Assembly: GCA_030612705.1 (NCBI GenBank)
Contig: JAUWNI010000023.1
Span: 1 to 41,741, forward strand
Direction: 5' to 3'
Origin: Phycisphaerae bacterium
GTDB taxonomy: Bacteria; Planctomycetota; Phycisphaerae; UBA1845; Fen-1342
DNA: 41,741 bases
Positions 7,661 through 16,791 of this stretch are shown here, in pieces. Each line of letters opens with the position of its first letter. The first letter of the stretch is position 1. Below the pieces are notes generated by a model. That model was not told the origin of the DNA. It worked only from the letters and a program-made list of their open reading frames with translations, and did no database searches. The position numbers and the translations under genes were made by a program.

Positions 7661-7934
7661 CGCCCCACGCCGCGCCGGCGCGGATATCCTCCGTCGTTCC
7701 GGGCCTCTCAGCGTAACCGCCCGGAACATCGAGCGCGGTTAGCGGCACACCGCTATCGTCCATGCGAAGGGCATTGCCGGCGATGCCGAGGCCCTTTGTC
7801 AACTGGCGGAAATGGTTGGCATCACCCTCCGTGGCGACGGCGGGTATCAGTTGATGGTCGACAGAGCAGTAGTACCTCCCACTCCTCGGCTCCTCGGCCC
7901 CTTTCCTCGCCGCGTGATCATCCTGCGAAAATGA

Positions 7935-7964
7935 GCACGGGCAGGCACGCATGCCCGCCCGTGC
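7935..7964 (-). terminator. probable intrinsic terminator of the 8018-8449 gene
   Basis: The 12-base arms (GCACGGGCAGGC / GCCCGCCCGTGC, one mismatch) enclose a six-base loop. Read on the minus strand, the stem is followed by TCATTTTCG, a short T-rich tail. It sits about 55 bases past the stop of the minus-strand gene. Confidence 0.55.
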
Positions 7965-8017
7965 TACCGTCAACTCCCCCACACTGGGAGTTTTGGTCAG
8001 GAGTCGCCGTCCCGCGG

Positions 8018-8449
8018 TCAGACGGCGGCGAGTTCCTCACTCGGCTCTTCGATTTTTCGACCGGCCAGCAGCTCGACGAACCGGTCCAGCCCGTCCTGGA
8101 ACTGCTTCCGGGCCCAGTTCTTGTCCAGATCGCCAACGCGGCCGACACTCTTTTCGAGAATCGGCTCGTTGCCCGGAACGAACATCTCGCTACGAAGCTC
8201 GAATTCACCGACCCCCGAGAAGCGGAAGATCATCAGCACGTAAGCGTTCTCCGCCAACTCCGCCTTAAACGATCGCCGACCCTCCTCGTTCAGCGGCGTC
8301 GAGACCTTGAAGCCGTTGTCGTGCAGAAATGTCGAGAGATCGTCGAAGACCGGCGTGACCACCTTGTCCAGAGCGCTTTCGAACTGCTTCGAACACTGGG
8401 CTTGCGCATCATGCAACTTGTCCAGGAAAGAGCGTTTCCAGCTATCCAC
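8018..8449 (-). CDS. conserved protein of unknown function
   Basis: A 143-residue acidic, soluble protein beginning MDSWKRSFLDKLHDAQ. It has no signal peptide, membrane segment or known catalytic motif. The first ~60 residues look helical; the middle (ENAYVLMIFRFSGVGEFELR) looks like a beta sheet. I have seen very similar proteins in planctomycetes, so I treat it as real and conserved. The ATG at 8449 has GGAGAA about 9 bases upstream and a terminator-like hairpin follows the gene. It stands alone, with the tdh-kbl operon transcribed the opposite way to its right. Confidence 0.8.
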   Translation of the reverse strand: MDSWKRSFLDKLHDAQAQCSKQFESALDKVVTPVFDDLSTFLHDNGFKVSTPLNEEGRRSFKAELAENAYVLMIFRFSGVGEFELRSEMFVPGNEPILEKSVGRVGDLDKNWARKQFQDGLDRFVELLAGRKIEEPSEELAAV

Positions 8450-9018
8450 GGCTAGTTCTCCACTTTATCGGGATCCGTGGTCCGACGGTCCACCCTTCAG
8501 ACGCAGTTTCTCCCTGGTTTACTCTACCTCCACCAGTTAGAAGTGTACGAAACGTTTTCCCCCGCGGCGCGGCCGTCATTTTTCTTTGCCCGCCCTACCG
8601 GCTGATAATTATCACGGTTGCCAAGCGCGGCTGTTGGCCGCAACCAGAGGGGCATTGACGATTGGGGATTAGTGCTGGGCTGCGTCGTTGAGAGCACCCA
8701 CTTTACACTTTGTACTTTGAACTCTGGACGGGCCACCCACGCAACGAAAATCTTCGCGAACCGCGAAGAAATCGGCCGTTTGCAGTGCATCGGCCCCCCA
8801 TGGCGACCTTGCCCCGGCCGATTACGTGCCCTACACTACCGACTTGCCGGGCAACCGGCACTCGGGGCAAGTCGCCCCACTGGCGGCTATAGTGGCAAAT
8901 GCGCGCTGGTGGAATCGGAAATGCCCAGCGAGCGGCCACGTGAACCGGCCACCCGCGACGGCGGCGGAAGCCCGACGGCGAGTTGCGTTTCGCTTATCTG
9001 CTGCACTGTTATGCGAAT
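8450..9018. other. intergenic region with a family C repeat (8729-8790)
   Basis: About 570 bases lie between the divergent conserved gene and tdh. The segment at 8729-8790 is an inverted copy of the family C repeat. A weak sigma-70-like pair (TTGCGT near 8981, TGTTAT near 9007) precedes tdh. Open frames crossing this stretch on either strand show no motifs. Confidence 0.55.
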
Positions 9019-9030
9019 AGGAGAGACCGT

Positions 9031-10149
9031 ATGGCGACCATGAAGGCCGTGGTCAAGACAAAGCCCGAACTGGGCGCCGAACTGCTCGACAAACCGATCC
9101 CCAAGCCCCCCGAGGCCGACTGGCTCGTCGTAAAAGTCCGGGCCACAAGCATTTGCGGCACAGACGTGCACATTTACAAATGGGACCCCTGGTCCGCCGA
9201 GCGCATCGGCGAAAAGGCCCTACCGCAAGTTCTGGGCCACGAGGTGGCCGGTGAGGTTGTCGAGGTCGGGCCGTTTTGTCAGCGGATCAAGGGCGGCGAC
9301 TACATCTCCGCCGAGACGCACATTTACGATCCCGGCGACCTGACCGCGATGCTGGGCTCGCCGCACGTGGGCATGCATATGAAGATCGTCGGCGTGGATT
9401 ACGACGGCTGCTTCGCCGAGTACTTCACGCTGCCCGAGAAGGTTTGTTGGGTCAACGATAAGTCGATTCCCCCGGAGGTCGCCTGCATTCAGGAACCGCT
9501 GGGCAACGCGGCTTATGCCGTCCTCGGCGAGAACGCGGACGTGGCGGGCAAGACGATGGTGATCACCGGCGACGGGCCGATCAGCCTCTTCGCAATCGGC
9601 GTGGCCCGGGTCTGCGGCGTCGCTAAGATCATTCACTTCGGCAAGTACGACCTCAACATGGAAATTGCCCGGAAGATGGGCGCCGATCTCCAGATGTACA
9701 CCAACAAGACCAGCCCCAAGGAACGGCTTGAGTTCGTGCTCGACCACACCGGCGGCAACGGGGTGGACATCGCCCTGGAGATGGTCGGCTCGCAGGATTC
9801 GGTAAACGACTGCTTCGCGATGGTGCGCAAGGCGGGTCGACTGACGGCGTTCGGTATCGCCGCCGAATCCCCACTCCCGATCGATTACAACAACGGCATC
9901 GTTTTCAAGGGTTGTCAGATTCACGGGATCAACGGACGCAAGATTTTTGATACGTGGTATCGCAACTGCAATCTACTGGCCGCGGGCCGTCTCGATCCGT
10001 CGCCGGTGATTACGAATCTATTTACCCTGGCGGATTTCAAGGCCGGGTTCGACAAGATGATCGAGCGGCCGCGGAAGAGCGCGAAGGTCGTGCTGTTCCC
10101 GGATGAGCAGGAGTACCGGGCCGCGCTGAAGCGGCGTGGCGAGGGCTAG
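9031..10149 (+). CDS. tdh: L-threonine 3-dehydrogenase (MDR family)
   Basis: A 372-residue NAD-dependent dehydrogenase that oxidises L-threonine to 2-amino-3-ketobutyrate, the substrate of the next gene. The catalytic zinc and proton-relay residues are present: C42, T44 and H47 in CGTDVHIY, H70/E71 in GHE, and the later glutamate in CIQEPLGNAAYAV. The nucleotide-binding motif is GDGPISLFAIG. The loop that normally carries the four structural-zinc cysteines is replaced by a cysteine-free sequence (ETHIYDPGDL, then GSPHVGMHMK). The start is the ATG at 9031 with AGGAGAG 6-12 bases upstream; an earlier in-frame ATG at 8983 lacks support. kbl follows after 55 bases, which confirms the pathway. Another threonine-like polyol dehydrogenase activity is possible in principle but unlikely beside kbl. 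Confidence 0.93.
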   Translation: MATMKAVVKTKPELGAELLDKPIPKPPEADWLVVKVRATSICGTDVHIYKWDPWSAERIGEKALPQVLGHEVAGEVVEVGPFCQRIKGGDYISAETHIYDPGDLTAMLGSPHVGMHMKIVGVDYDGCFAEYFTLPEKVCWVNDKSIPPEVACIQEPLGNAAYAVLGENADVAGKTMVITGDGPISLFAIGVARVCGVAKIIHFGKYDLNMEIARKMGADLQMYTNKTSPKERLEFVLDHTGGNGVDIALEMVGSQDSVNDCFAMVRKAGRLTAFGIAAESPLPIDYNNGIVFKGCQIHGINGRKIFDTWYRNCNLLAAGRLDPSPVITNLFTLADFKAGFDKMIERPRKSAKVVLFPDEQEYRAALKRRGEG

Positions 10150-10204
10150 TCTTACTATCGGGTATGAGGATCCGACCTACTTGGAACAGAACGGAGCAAG
10201 CAGC

Positions 10205-11446
10205 ATGTATGGCAAGATGAAAGATGACCTTCAAAAGGAGTTGGTTTCGATCCGCGAGGCCGGCCTGTACAAGGAAGAACGCTATATCCTGGGGCCGCAA
10301 GCGGCCGACATCGCCGTCGAATATCCCGAGGGCGCGCCCAAGAGGGACGTGGTCAACTTCTGTGCGAATAACTATCTCGGCCTGTCGTCGCATCCGAAGG
10401 TCATCGAGGCGGCGCGCAACGCGCTCGAGACGCACGGCTACGGGATGAGCAGCGTCCGATTCATCTGCGGCACGCAGGACATCCACCGCGCGCTCGAGCA
10501 GAAGATCGCCGATTTCTTCCATACCGAGGACACCATCCTCTACGCCGCCTGCTTCGACGCCAACGGCGGCGTGTTCGAACCGCTGTTCGGCAAGGAGGAC
10601 GCGATCATCACCGACGCGCTTAACCACGCGTCGATCATCGACGGCATTCGGCTGTGCAAGGCATCACGCTACATCTACAAGACCAACGACATGGCGGACC
10701 TGGAAGCCAGACTCAAGGAAGCAAAGGACGCTCGCTATCGGGTCATCGCGACCGACGGGGCCTTCAGCATGGACGGAACGGTCGCTCAACTCGACAAGAT
10801 CGTCGAGTTAGCCGAGAAGTACAACGCCCTGACCATGGTTGACGACGCCCACTGCACCGGCGTGATTGGCAAGACCGGACGCGGAGCAACCGAATACTGC
10901 GGCGTGATGGGGCAGGTGGATATCATCACCTCCACGCTCGGCAAGGCGCTCGGCGGAGCGTCGGGCGGCTTCACCACCGGCCGCAAGGAAATCATCGAGC
11001 TGCTGCGGCAGCGCAGCCGCCCGTATCTGTTCAGCAACACGGTCTCATCGATCGTCGTGAAGGCCTCGATTGCCGTCATTGACATGCTGACTGGGAGCAC
11101 GGAGCTGCGTGACAAGGTCGAGGCGAACACCAAGCGTTTCCGCAAGGGGATGACCGAGGCCGGGTTCGACATCAAGCCCGGCGACCACCCGATCGTGCCG
11201 ATCATGCTCTACAACGCCAAGCTCAGCCAGGACATGGCCCGCGACCTGTACGGCGAGGGCATCTACGTGATCGGCTTCTACTATCCGGTGGTCGGCAAGG
11301 GTCTGGCCCGCATCCGCTGCCAGCTTTCGGCGGGGCACGAGTTCAAACACATCGACAAGGCAGTCGAGGCCTTCACCAAGGTCGGCAAGAAGTACGACAT
11401 CCTGCACAAGAGCAAGGAAGAGATCATCGCCAAGTACGGCGAATAA
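10205..11446 (+). CDS. kbl: glycine C-acetyltransferase (2-amino-3-ketobutyrate CoA ligase)
   Basis: A 413-residue PLP enzyme that cleaves 2-amino-3-ketobutyrate with CoA into glycine and acetyl-CoA, completing threonine breakdown begun by tdh. Visible family motifs are FCANNYLGLSSHPKV near the N-terminus, VDDAHCTGVIGKTGRG in the middle, and TSTLGKALGGASGGF with the PLP lysine at K247. The length is close to the usual ~398 residues. The start is the ATG at 10205, preceded by CGGAGC about 10 bases upstream; the longer open frame would overlap tdh. The relatives BioF and HemA share the fold, but the tdh neighbour and near full-length similarity favour Kbl. A strong hairpin at 11471-11498 follows. 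Confidence 0.95.
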   Translation: MYGKMKDDLQKELVSIREAGLYKEERYILGPQAADIAVEYPEGAPKRDVVNFCANNYLGLSSHPKVIEAARNALETHGYGMSSVRFICGTQDIHRALEQKIADFFHTEDTILYAACFDANGGVFEPLFGKEDAIITDALNHASIIDGIRLCKASRYIYKTNDMADLEARLKEAKDARYRVIATDGAFSMDGTVAQLDKIVELAEKYNALTMVDDAHCTGVIGKTGRGATEYCGVMGQVDIITSTLGKALGGASGGFTTGRKEIIELLRQRSRPYLFSNTVSSIVVKASIAVIDMLTGSTELRDKVEANTKRFRKGMTEAGFDIKPGDHPIVPIMLYNAKLSQDMARDLYGEGIYVIGFYYPVVGKGLARIRCQLSAGHEFKHIDKAVEAFTKVGKKYDILHKSKEEIIAKYGE

Positions 11447-11470
11447 CGGCGAATAGCGAGTTGAAACGAC

Positions 11471-11498
11471 GAGCCGCGGGTCTCAATCCGCGCGGCTC
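11471..11498 (+). terminator. hairpin after kbl, probable terminator (family D repeat)
   Basis: GAGCCGCG and CGCGGCTC form an 8-bp perfect stem around a loop containing GGTCTCAATCCG. It sits 25 bases past the kbl stop. It has no T run. The sequence belongs to the dispersed GAGCCGCGGGCTTCAGCCCG hairpin family also seen at 15740, 26574, 34846 and 36260-36330. Confidence 0.5.
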
Positions 11499-11621
11499 TA
11501 ACCGGTTAGCGTTCCAAACAGAGCCGCGCCCGTAAGGAAGCGGTCTTTCCGGGGATAGTGGCCGCCCCCTGACGCTCGCAGTTCGGATCGGGAGTCGGCG
11601 AATTACCTGAAATCCACATTG

Positions 11622-12743
11622 CTACCCCGTGCTGGTCCCCGGGACGGCGATTGCCTCAGCCAGGCGTGCGGCGTTGGCCAGGGCGCGCCATACCAGGATC
11701 AGGAGCACGAGGCCGGCGATCCCGACTATCAGCATGCCGCAGCCGCCGACCATCGATATGATGGTTGCGACCGCGAACAGCGGACTGAAGGTGGGTGGTG
11801 TCATGGCCATCGGCATTGAGGCCGGCATCGTAGTGACCGCCCCGCCGCGTCTGACATACGTCACGGTCATCGAAGTATAGCGAAGTGAACTCAACGCGGG
11901 AGCCGACGCGGTCGCCGCGACACCAGGAGAATTGGGGTCGGCGACATAAGGCGGCGTTGGCGCAGCCGGTCCCGCGGCAAGCGGAGCGAAGGCGCGGAAG
12001 ATGACGGTCACCAACAAAGCATAGCCGCCGATGTAGACGATTCCACTGGCAAGCCCGCCCCAGAACTCGATCTTGGCAAACGTGACCAGTCCGGGACGTG
12101 GAATGCGGTGCATGAGTGTCGCGACGTGGCGGACAAGGGCCAAGGCCAGAATCACGAATGCGACGTGTAACAGGAACGCATGGCTCCCCACGAAGAAGGG
12201 AGCCGGCAGAATGCCCCGCACACCGGGAAGTGGCGTGAGGAACAAGCCACTGAGCATAAGCACCGGCAGCGCCAGCGCGCACCAGCGCACCAGTCTGCGC
12301 GCGGTGAACCATTCGTTGCGGAACCAGGCGACCGGCTCGGGCGCGGTTAGCCAGAACAGTCCGATGACGAGGCTTACGACACCGAACGTGGTCGCCAGCG
12401 CCAGGCAGACCAAGAGAGTGCCTTCCGCATATCCCGGGAGCGCGATGAAAACGCTCGTAATGAGCCCCGCGACGAAAGCCAAGATCGACCGAGCGATGGC
12501 GCAAGCGACAGCAATGATCAGCAGCAAGGCCCCGATGGCCAGCTTCCTGACCCAGCGTGGCGGCGAGAGGTACAGGTAATGCCCGCGCGTCGATTGGGCC
12601 ACCGGCGCGGCACATTCCGGGCAGATTCCGGTCGCCGACAGCGTCCGCAGGTTGTAGCCGCAGTTCACGCACGGCAAATCGGTCGCAATGTGGCCGGTGT
12701 CGTCGAGGATGGTTGTCGATGTTTGGTTGGTCTGATCGCTCAC
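11622..12743 (-). CDS. zinc-ribbon multi-pass membrane protein
   Basis: A 373-residue integral membrane protein of unknown function. Near the N-terminus a zinc-ribbon (CVNCGYNLR then CPECAAPV) holds two CxxC pairs, followed by about seven or eight hydrophobic segments. A proline/alanine-rich loop with PASMPMAMTPPT precedes the last pair of segments. This CxxCGYNLR architecture is common in Planctomycetes; I know no assigned function. I propose the GTG at 12743 as start because frames extending further upstream translate a dispersed repeat (12783-12828). No good ribbon of ribosome-binding sequence is visible, so the start is uncertain. pgi is transcribed divergently. Confidence 0.75.
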   Translation of the reverse strand: MSDQTNQTSTTILDDTGHIATDLPCVNCGYNLRTLSATGICPECAAPVAQSTRGHYLYLSPPRWVRKLAIGALLLIIAVACAIARSILAFVAGLITSVFIALPGYAEGTLLVCLALATTFGVVSLVIGLFWLTAPEPVAWFRNEWFTARRLVRWCALALPVLMLSGLFLTPLPGVRGILPAPFFVGSHAFLLHVAFVILALALVRHVATLMHRIPRPGLVTFAKIEFWGGLASGIVYIGGYALLVTVIFRAFAPLAAGPAAPTPPYVADPNSPGVAATASAPALSSLRYTSMTVTYVRRGGAVTTMPASMPMAMTPPTFSPLFAVATIISMVGGCGMLIVGIAGLVLLILVWRALANAARLAEAIAVPGTSTG

Positions 12744-12782
12744 GGTGTTCGCAGTGTAACAGGGAACCCGCGGGGATACGCG

Positions 12783-12828
12783 TCCACAAAAGTCGGCCGC
12801 TACATGACTTTTGCGGCGGATTGCTAAA
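12783..12828. repeat. family A repeat fragment
   Basis: CACAAAAGTCGGCCGCTAC followed by ATGACTTTTGCGGCGGATTG then CTAA. It reproduces the right-hand terminus of the family A elements near 80-108 and 2697-2866, with a short piece of the left end. It lies between the divergent membrane-protein gene and pgi. Confidence 0.6.
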
Positions 12829-12938
12829 CGTGTATGAGAATCATTTCTCGGCCACCAACACACCCCAATAGCACCCAACCTACACTTCCGGTATCCTCGC
12901 GCATTGGAGTCAACACCAAAGGGCAGAAGGAGTCATCA

Positions 12939-14351
12939 ATGCCGACCGCCATGCTGCAAATCGACTACGTCAACGTCCTGGCCGCGGCGCTCGGACCGGC
13001 CCATGGCCTCACTCCCGCCGAAATCAAACGCGCCGAATCGGCCGTCAAACACGTCATCACACGCATCGAAAGCGAGCGTAAGAACGGCCGGCACCGCTAC
13101 CGCGATCTCCCCGACGACGGCAATATGCTCAACGCCGTAAAAACCGCCGTCCGCAAGTTCAAGCCCGGCGTCGAAAATCTCGTGGTTCTCGGCATCGGCG
13201 GCTCCGCCCTCGGCAACATTGCCCTGCAAACCGCCCTCAACCCGCCGCTCCATAATCTGCTGCCAAAGAACAAACGCCGCGGACCGCGCCTCTTCGTTAT
13301 CGACAACGTCGACCCCGTTCAGTTCGCCAACCTCCTCGACATCCTCGGCCCCGCAATCAAAAAAACTCTTTTCAACGTCATCAGCAAATCAGGCGAAACA
13401 GCCGAGACCGCATCACAATTCCTGATTACCCGCGACCTGCTCTCCAAAAAACTCGGTGCAAAAAACCTCGCCAAACGCCTGGTCGTCACCACCGACCCCG
13501 AAACCGGCACGCTCCGCCAACTCGCCGACGACCACGGCTGGTACACCCTGCCCGTTCCCGACGGCGTCGGCGGCCGCTTCTCCGTCCTCTCCGCGGTCGG
13601 CCTCTTCTCCGCCGCCATGTGCGGCATAAATATCGACAAGCTGTTGACCGGGGCGGCGGAAATGAGCCGACGCGTCGCGAGCAAGGTTGTCCGCAAAAAC
13701 CCCGCCGCCATGCTTGCCCTGCTGCTCCACGCTTTCTATACCCGCGGCAAACGCATGCACGTGCTTTTCCCATACGGCTACCAGCTCAAGGACCTCGCCG
13801 ACTGGTATCGCCAACTGTGGGCCGAAAGTCTCGGCAAACAGCACGACCTCGAGGGCCGGCCGGTCATCGTCGGCCCCACGCCGATCAAGGCCCTCGGCGC
13901 CACCGACCAACACTCGCAGGTCCAGCTCTACCGCGAGGGCCCCAACGACAAGGTCTTCATCTTCCTCGAGGTCGAAAAGTTCGCCCGGGACGTCAAAATC
14001 CCACGCGGCAAGGGCACGCCTGAAACCTTGAAATACCTCGAAGGTGCTTCGCTGGAACGTCTGCTGAGCGCCGAAAGGCGAGCGACCGAATTCGCCCTCG
14101 CCGCCAGCCACCGGCCGTGCCTCAACATCCGCTTCCCGCGCGTCAACGAACAAACCGTCGGCCAGTTCATCATGCTCTGGGAGGCTGCCACCTCCATCAT
14201 GGGCGGCCTGCTGAACATCGACCCCTACGACCAGCCGGCGGTACAATTGGGTAAGGAATACACCTACGCGCTGATGGGCAAGCCCGGCTACGAAAAGCTG
14301 GCTCGCCGCTTCGCCAAACGCGCCGGGAAAACCGGCAGATACAGCGTCTGA
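12939..14351 (+). CDS. pgi: glucose-6-phosphate isomerase
   Basis: A 470-residue cytoplasmic enzyme interconverting glucose 6-phosphate and fructose 6-phosphate. Signature segments are VLGIGGSALGN (sugar-phosphate binding), SKSGETAET (SIS-type loop), GVGGRFSVLS and the later GATDQHSQVQLY containing the catalytic-region histidine. It is shorter than the ~550-residue E. coli enzyme and matches the compact bacterial type. The start is the ATG at 12939 with AGGAG 7 bases upstream; the longer frame would run into repeat sequence. The mannose-1-phosphate guanylyltransferase gene follows after 29 bases on the same strand, so the pair probably feeds fructose 6-phosphate towards GDP-mannose. Confidence 0.95.
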   Translation: MPTAMLQIDYVNVLAAALGPAHGLTPAEIKRAESAVKHVITRIESERKNGRHRYRDLPDDGNMLNAVKTAVRKFKPGVENLVVLGIGGSALGNIALQTALNPPLHNLLPKNKRRGPRLFVIDNVDPVQFANLLDILGPAIKKTLFNVISKSGETAETASQFLITRDLLSKKLGAKNLAKRLVVTTDPETGTLRQLADDHGWYTLPVPDGVGGRFSVLSAVGLFSAAMCGINIDKLLTGAAEMSRRVASKVVRKNPAAMLALLLHAFYTRGKRMHVLFPYGYQLKDLADWYRQLWAESLGKQHDLEGRPVIVGPTPIKALGATDQHSQVQLYREGPNDKVFIFLEVEKFARDVKIPRGKGTPETLKYLEGASLERLLSAERRATEFALAASHRPCLNIRFPRVNEQTVGQFIMLWEAATSIMGGLLNIDPYDQPAVQLGKEYTYALMGKPGYEKLARRFAKRAGKTGRYSV

Positions 14352-14380
14352 CCCGACGCGAAGACCCGCGGAGGAAAACC

Positions 14381-15451
14381 ATGCGACACGCGCTCATCAT
14401 GGCCGGCGGCTCCGGAACAAGACTCTGGCCCCTCAGCCGGCGAAGGCGACCCAAGCAACTCCTCAAACTCTTCGACGGCGCTTCATTGCTCCAGCACTCC
14501 CGCCGACGCCTCGAAGGCATCTTCAACCCCGAGAACATCTGGGTCATCACCTCCGCCGCCTATCTCGACCTCGTCGCCCAAGAACTCCCCGACATCCCAC
14601 GCGAAAATGTCATCGGCGAACCGGTCGGCCGCGACACCGCCAACGCCATCGGCCTCGCGGCCCACATCCTCGCCCAGCGCGACCCCGACGGAACCATGGC
14701 CATCTTCACCGCCGACCACCTCATCAGCCCCCAGGAGGAGTTTGCCGACGCCATCGACATCGGCCTCGCCGCCGCCGAACAGTTCCCCGACAGCCTCGTC
14801 ACCTTCGGCATCGTCCCCGACAGCCCCCACACCGGCTACGGCTACGTCCACCGCGGCGAACCCGTCGGCGAAGGAGCATACAAGGTCATCGCCTTCAAGG
14901 AAAAACCCACTCGGGACGTCGCCGAATCGTATCTCCAATCCGGCGAATACTTCTGGAACAGCGGCATGTTCGCCTGGCGCGTCGCGGCCATCCTCGCCGA
15001 GCTCGAGCGCTGTCTGCCCCAGAACCACGGCAAGTTGGCCGAAATTGCCCGCAGCTGGCCCGGCATCGCCGGCACCGATGAGCTTGCGGCCAGGTTTGAC
15101 AAACTCGAGCGTATCTCGATCGACTTCGGCGTGATGGAAAAGGCCCGCGACGTGCTCACGGTCGAGATGGAATGTCGCTGGCTCGATCTCGGCTCCTGGT
15201 CGTCCATCGCCGGCACACGCGACCCCGACCCGCAAGGCAACGTGCGCATCGCCCCGCGGTCCCTCGTCGTCGACGGCAAGAACAACATCATCGTCGGCGA
15301 GTCCGACCACCTCATCGCCGTCATGGGACTCGACGACTTGGTCGTCGTCCACGGCGAGGACGCCACCTTGATCTGTCGGCGAGAACACGAACAACAGATC
15401 AAGGAGCTGGCCAAGCTGCGACAAAAGCAGTTCGGCGAGCGATTCGAGTAG
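14381..15451 (+). CDS. manC: mannose-1-phosphate guanylyltransferase
   Basis: A 356-residue nucleotidyltransferase making GDP-mannose from mannose 1-phosphate and GTP. The signature MAGGSGTRLWPLSR occupies residues 8-21, followed by RRPKQLL, GEPVGRDTANAI, TADHLI and GYGYVHRG. The length matches the monofunctional form; the C-terminal phosphomannose isomerase domain of the fused enzymes is absent. The ATG at 14381 has GGAGG about 8 bases upstream. It follows pgi by 29 bases and so is likely co-transcribed. The product would feed envelope polysaccharide synthesis, in line with the phosphoglycosyl transferase gene downstream. Paired hairpins follow the stop. Confidence 0.93.
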   Translation: MRHALIMAGGSGTRLWPLSRRRRPKQLLKLFDGASLLQHSRRRLEGIFNPENIWVITSAAYLDLVAQELPDIPRENVIGEPVGRDTANAIGLAAHILAQRDPDGTMAIFTADHLISPQEEFADAIDIGLAAAEQFPDSLVTFGIVPDSPHTGYGYVHRGEPVGEGAYKVIAFKEKPTRDVAESYLQSGEYFWNSGMFAWRVAAILAELERCLPQNHGKLAEIARSWPGIAGTDELAARFDKLERISIDFGVMEKARDVLTVEMECRWLDLGSWSSIAGTRDPDPQGNVRIAPRSLVVDGKNNIIVGESDHLIAVMGLDDLVVVHGEDATLICRREHEQQIKELAKLRQKQFGERFE

Positions 15452-16007
15452 CGCGGCCATGCTGGTCCCGCAGCAGAGCCGGGCCGTCCTCGGCCCGGAA
15501 AACAGAGCCGGGCCGTCCCCGGCCCGGAAACCGGCGTGGGGACACGCCGGCTCTGCTGCGGCCCGTCGCGCGGCGCGTTTTTACACACGGTTATATAGAA
15601 ACATGCCCGCGCCTTCGGCTTGGGCATGGCACCCATCAATGGTACCCATCAATTGATGGGTGGTGGAGCACTAGCACTTTGCCTAGAGTGATTTAATGAG
15701 TAGTGTTTCTTTCGAGGCCGTGATAATACTTGAAGAGCCGCGGACTTCAGTCCGCCCGGTCCTTCGGGAAGGGTAAATGCTACTCCCCGCGGCGCCAGCC
15801 GATTGCCTAGTGATCCATTCGCGACGAGCAGCCCCAAGCGAAACCTGTCATCCCGAGCGAAGCGAGGGATCTTGCTTCGACTCGGACAATCGTAGGCATC
15901 CGCGACAAGGCCAGGCAGGCGGAGTGGTCGACCACGTCGCACGAATCGACTGGGCATGGGGCTGCACAGCCCGGCGGATTCAAGTATTCTTGTAGTCGGA
16001 AAGACGG
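15452..16007. other. intergenic region packed with hairpin repeats
   Basis: This 556-base stretch has no gene. Just after manC there are two near-identical hairpins (CCGGGCCG / CGGCCCGG, near 15478-15498 and 15508-15530) that could end transcription. A family B copy spans about 15664-15738. A family D hairpin (GAGCCGCGGACTTCAGTCCG) begins near 15736. Around 15848-15880 is the widespread CATCCCGAGCGAAGCGAGGG repeat, which produces spurious HPERSEGS peptides. Confidence 0.65.
15664..15738. repeat. family B element, partial copy
   Basis: The segment shares a perfect 37-base block (15701-15737) with the complete family B element (26523-26559). It begins at GGAGCACTAGCACTTTGCC, matching the terminal sequences of that element. 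A second terminus-like sequence (CATCAATTGATGGGTGG) abuts it on the left, so two elements may have collided or one has been rearranged. Confidence 0.6.
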
Positions 16008-16676
16008 GTGATCCAGTTGGGCAAAGCTTCCGCGAGGAATCTCGATTCATACCTGCGGCTCAAGGCCGGGATCGACCGCTATGTGGCGTTGGTGTCGTTG
16101 CTGGTTCTCGGGCTGCCGCTGGCTGTGATCGCACTGCTCATCCGTTGGGATAGCCCCGGGCCGGCCATTTTCCGCCAGACGCGTGCCGGCAAAGACGGTC
16201 GGCCGTTCACGGCGCTGAAATTCCGGACGATGCGGGTGAATGTTGATCCTTACAGCGATTCGCCGCGGAGTGGCGATGACCCGCGTTTCACGCGGTTTGG
16301 GCCCATTCTGCGCGAGACGAGCCTGGATGAGCTGCCACAACTGGTTAACGTGCTGCGGGGGGAGATGTCACTCGTCGGCCCGCGGCCGCTGTATATGCAG
16401 CAGGTACCCGAGTGGAGCCCGCGTCACCGCGACCGCCTGCTGGTAAAGCCCGGGCTGACGGGGCTTGCACAGATCAATGGCCGCGGGAGCCTCACCATCG
16501 AGGAAAAGCTCGACTGGGACGTGTGCTACGTCGAGAACGTCAGCCTGCGTAACGACATGGGCATCATCTGGCGCACGTTCCGTAGCCTGTGGTCGCGCAG
16601 CGGTATCTATGAGGTACGCTATTCATTGCACACGGATCAGCGCTGGAGCGAGATTCACCGCACGCGGACGGAGTGA
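16008..16676 (+). CDS. monotopic phosphoglycosyl transferase (bacterial sugar transferase)
   Basis: A 222-residue membrane-bound enzyme that transfers a sugar phosphate from a nucleotide sugar to undecaprenyl phosphate, the first step of polysaccharide or O-antigen assembly. A hydrophobic anchor (residues ~25-46) precedes the catalytic domain with [26 protein letters not shown], the Asp-Glu pair in [20 protein letters not shown] and PRP. The size is that of the minimal PglC/WbaP-core type, without the extra N-terminal membrane domain of WbaP. The start appears to be the GTG at 16008; the ribosome-binding site is weak (GGAAAG). It follows pgi-manC on the same strand but 556 bases away. Sugar specificity cannot be read from the sequence. 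Confidence 0.9.
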   Translation: MIQLGKASARNLDSYLRLKAGIDRYVALVSLLVLGLPLAVIALLIRWDSPGPAIFRQTRAGKDGRPFTALKFRTMRVNVDPYSDSPRSGDDPRFTRFGPILRETSLDELPQLVNVLRGEMSLVGPRPLYMQQVPEWSPRHRDRLLVKPGLTGLAQINGRGSLTIEEKLDWDVCYVENVSLRNDMGIIWRTFRSLWSRSGIYEVRYSLHTDQRWSEIHRTRTE

Positions 16677-16738
16677 TGGGGACCGACGGATGAGACTCAC
16701 GCCCTTGCCCGCCCATCCCAGGCGGCCGCGGTGATGGT

Positions 16739-16766
16739 TTGACTAATATCGAGCCTGATGGATAAT
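16739..16766 (+). promoter_or_regulatory. candidate sigma-70 promoter for the SH3 protein
   Basis: TTGACT at 16739-16744, a 16-base spacer, then GATAAT at 16761-16766. Both boxes match 5 of 6 consensus bases. The predicted start near 16773 gives a ~19-base leader containing GGAGG before the ATG at 16792. Confidence 0.55.
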
Positions 16767-16791
16767 CTCAACGCGCGTCGGAGGTATAACC

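Noticed and set aside
7538-8455. Plus-strand 305-codon frame
   Set aside because: It is antisense to the conserved gene at 8018-8449 and extends through repeats; Arg/Pro/His-rich shadow composition.
12834-12938. N-terminal extension of pgi from an upstream ATG
   Set aside because: The extra 35 residues do not look like the enzyme, and AGGAG precedes the ATG at 12939.
15848-15880. HPERSEGS-type peptide signal
   Set aside because: This is a well-known widespread DNA repeat that gives spurious peptides, not a gene.
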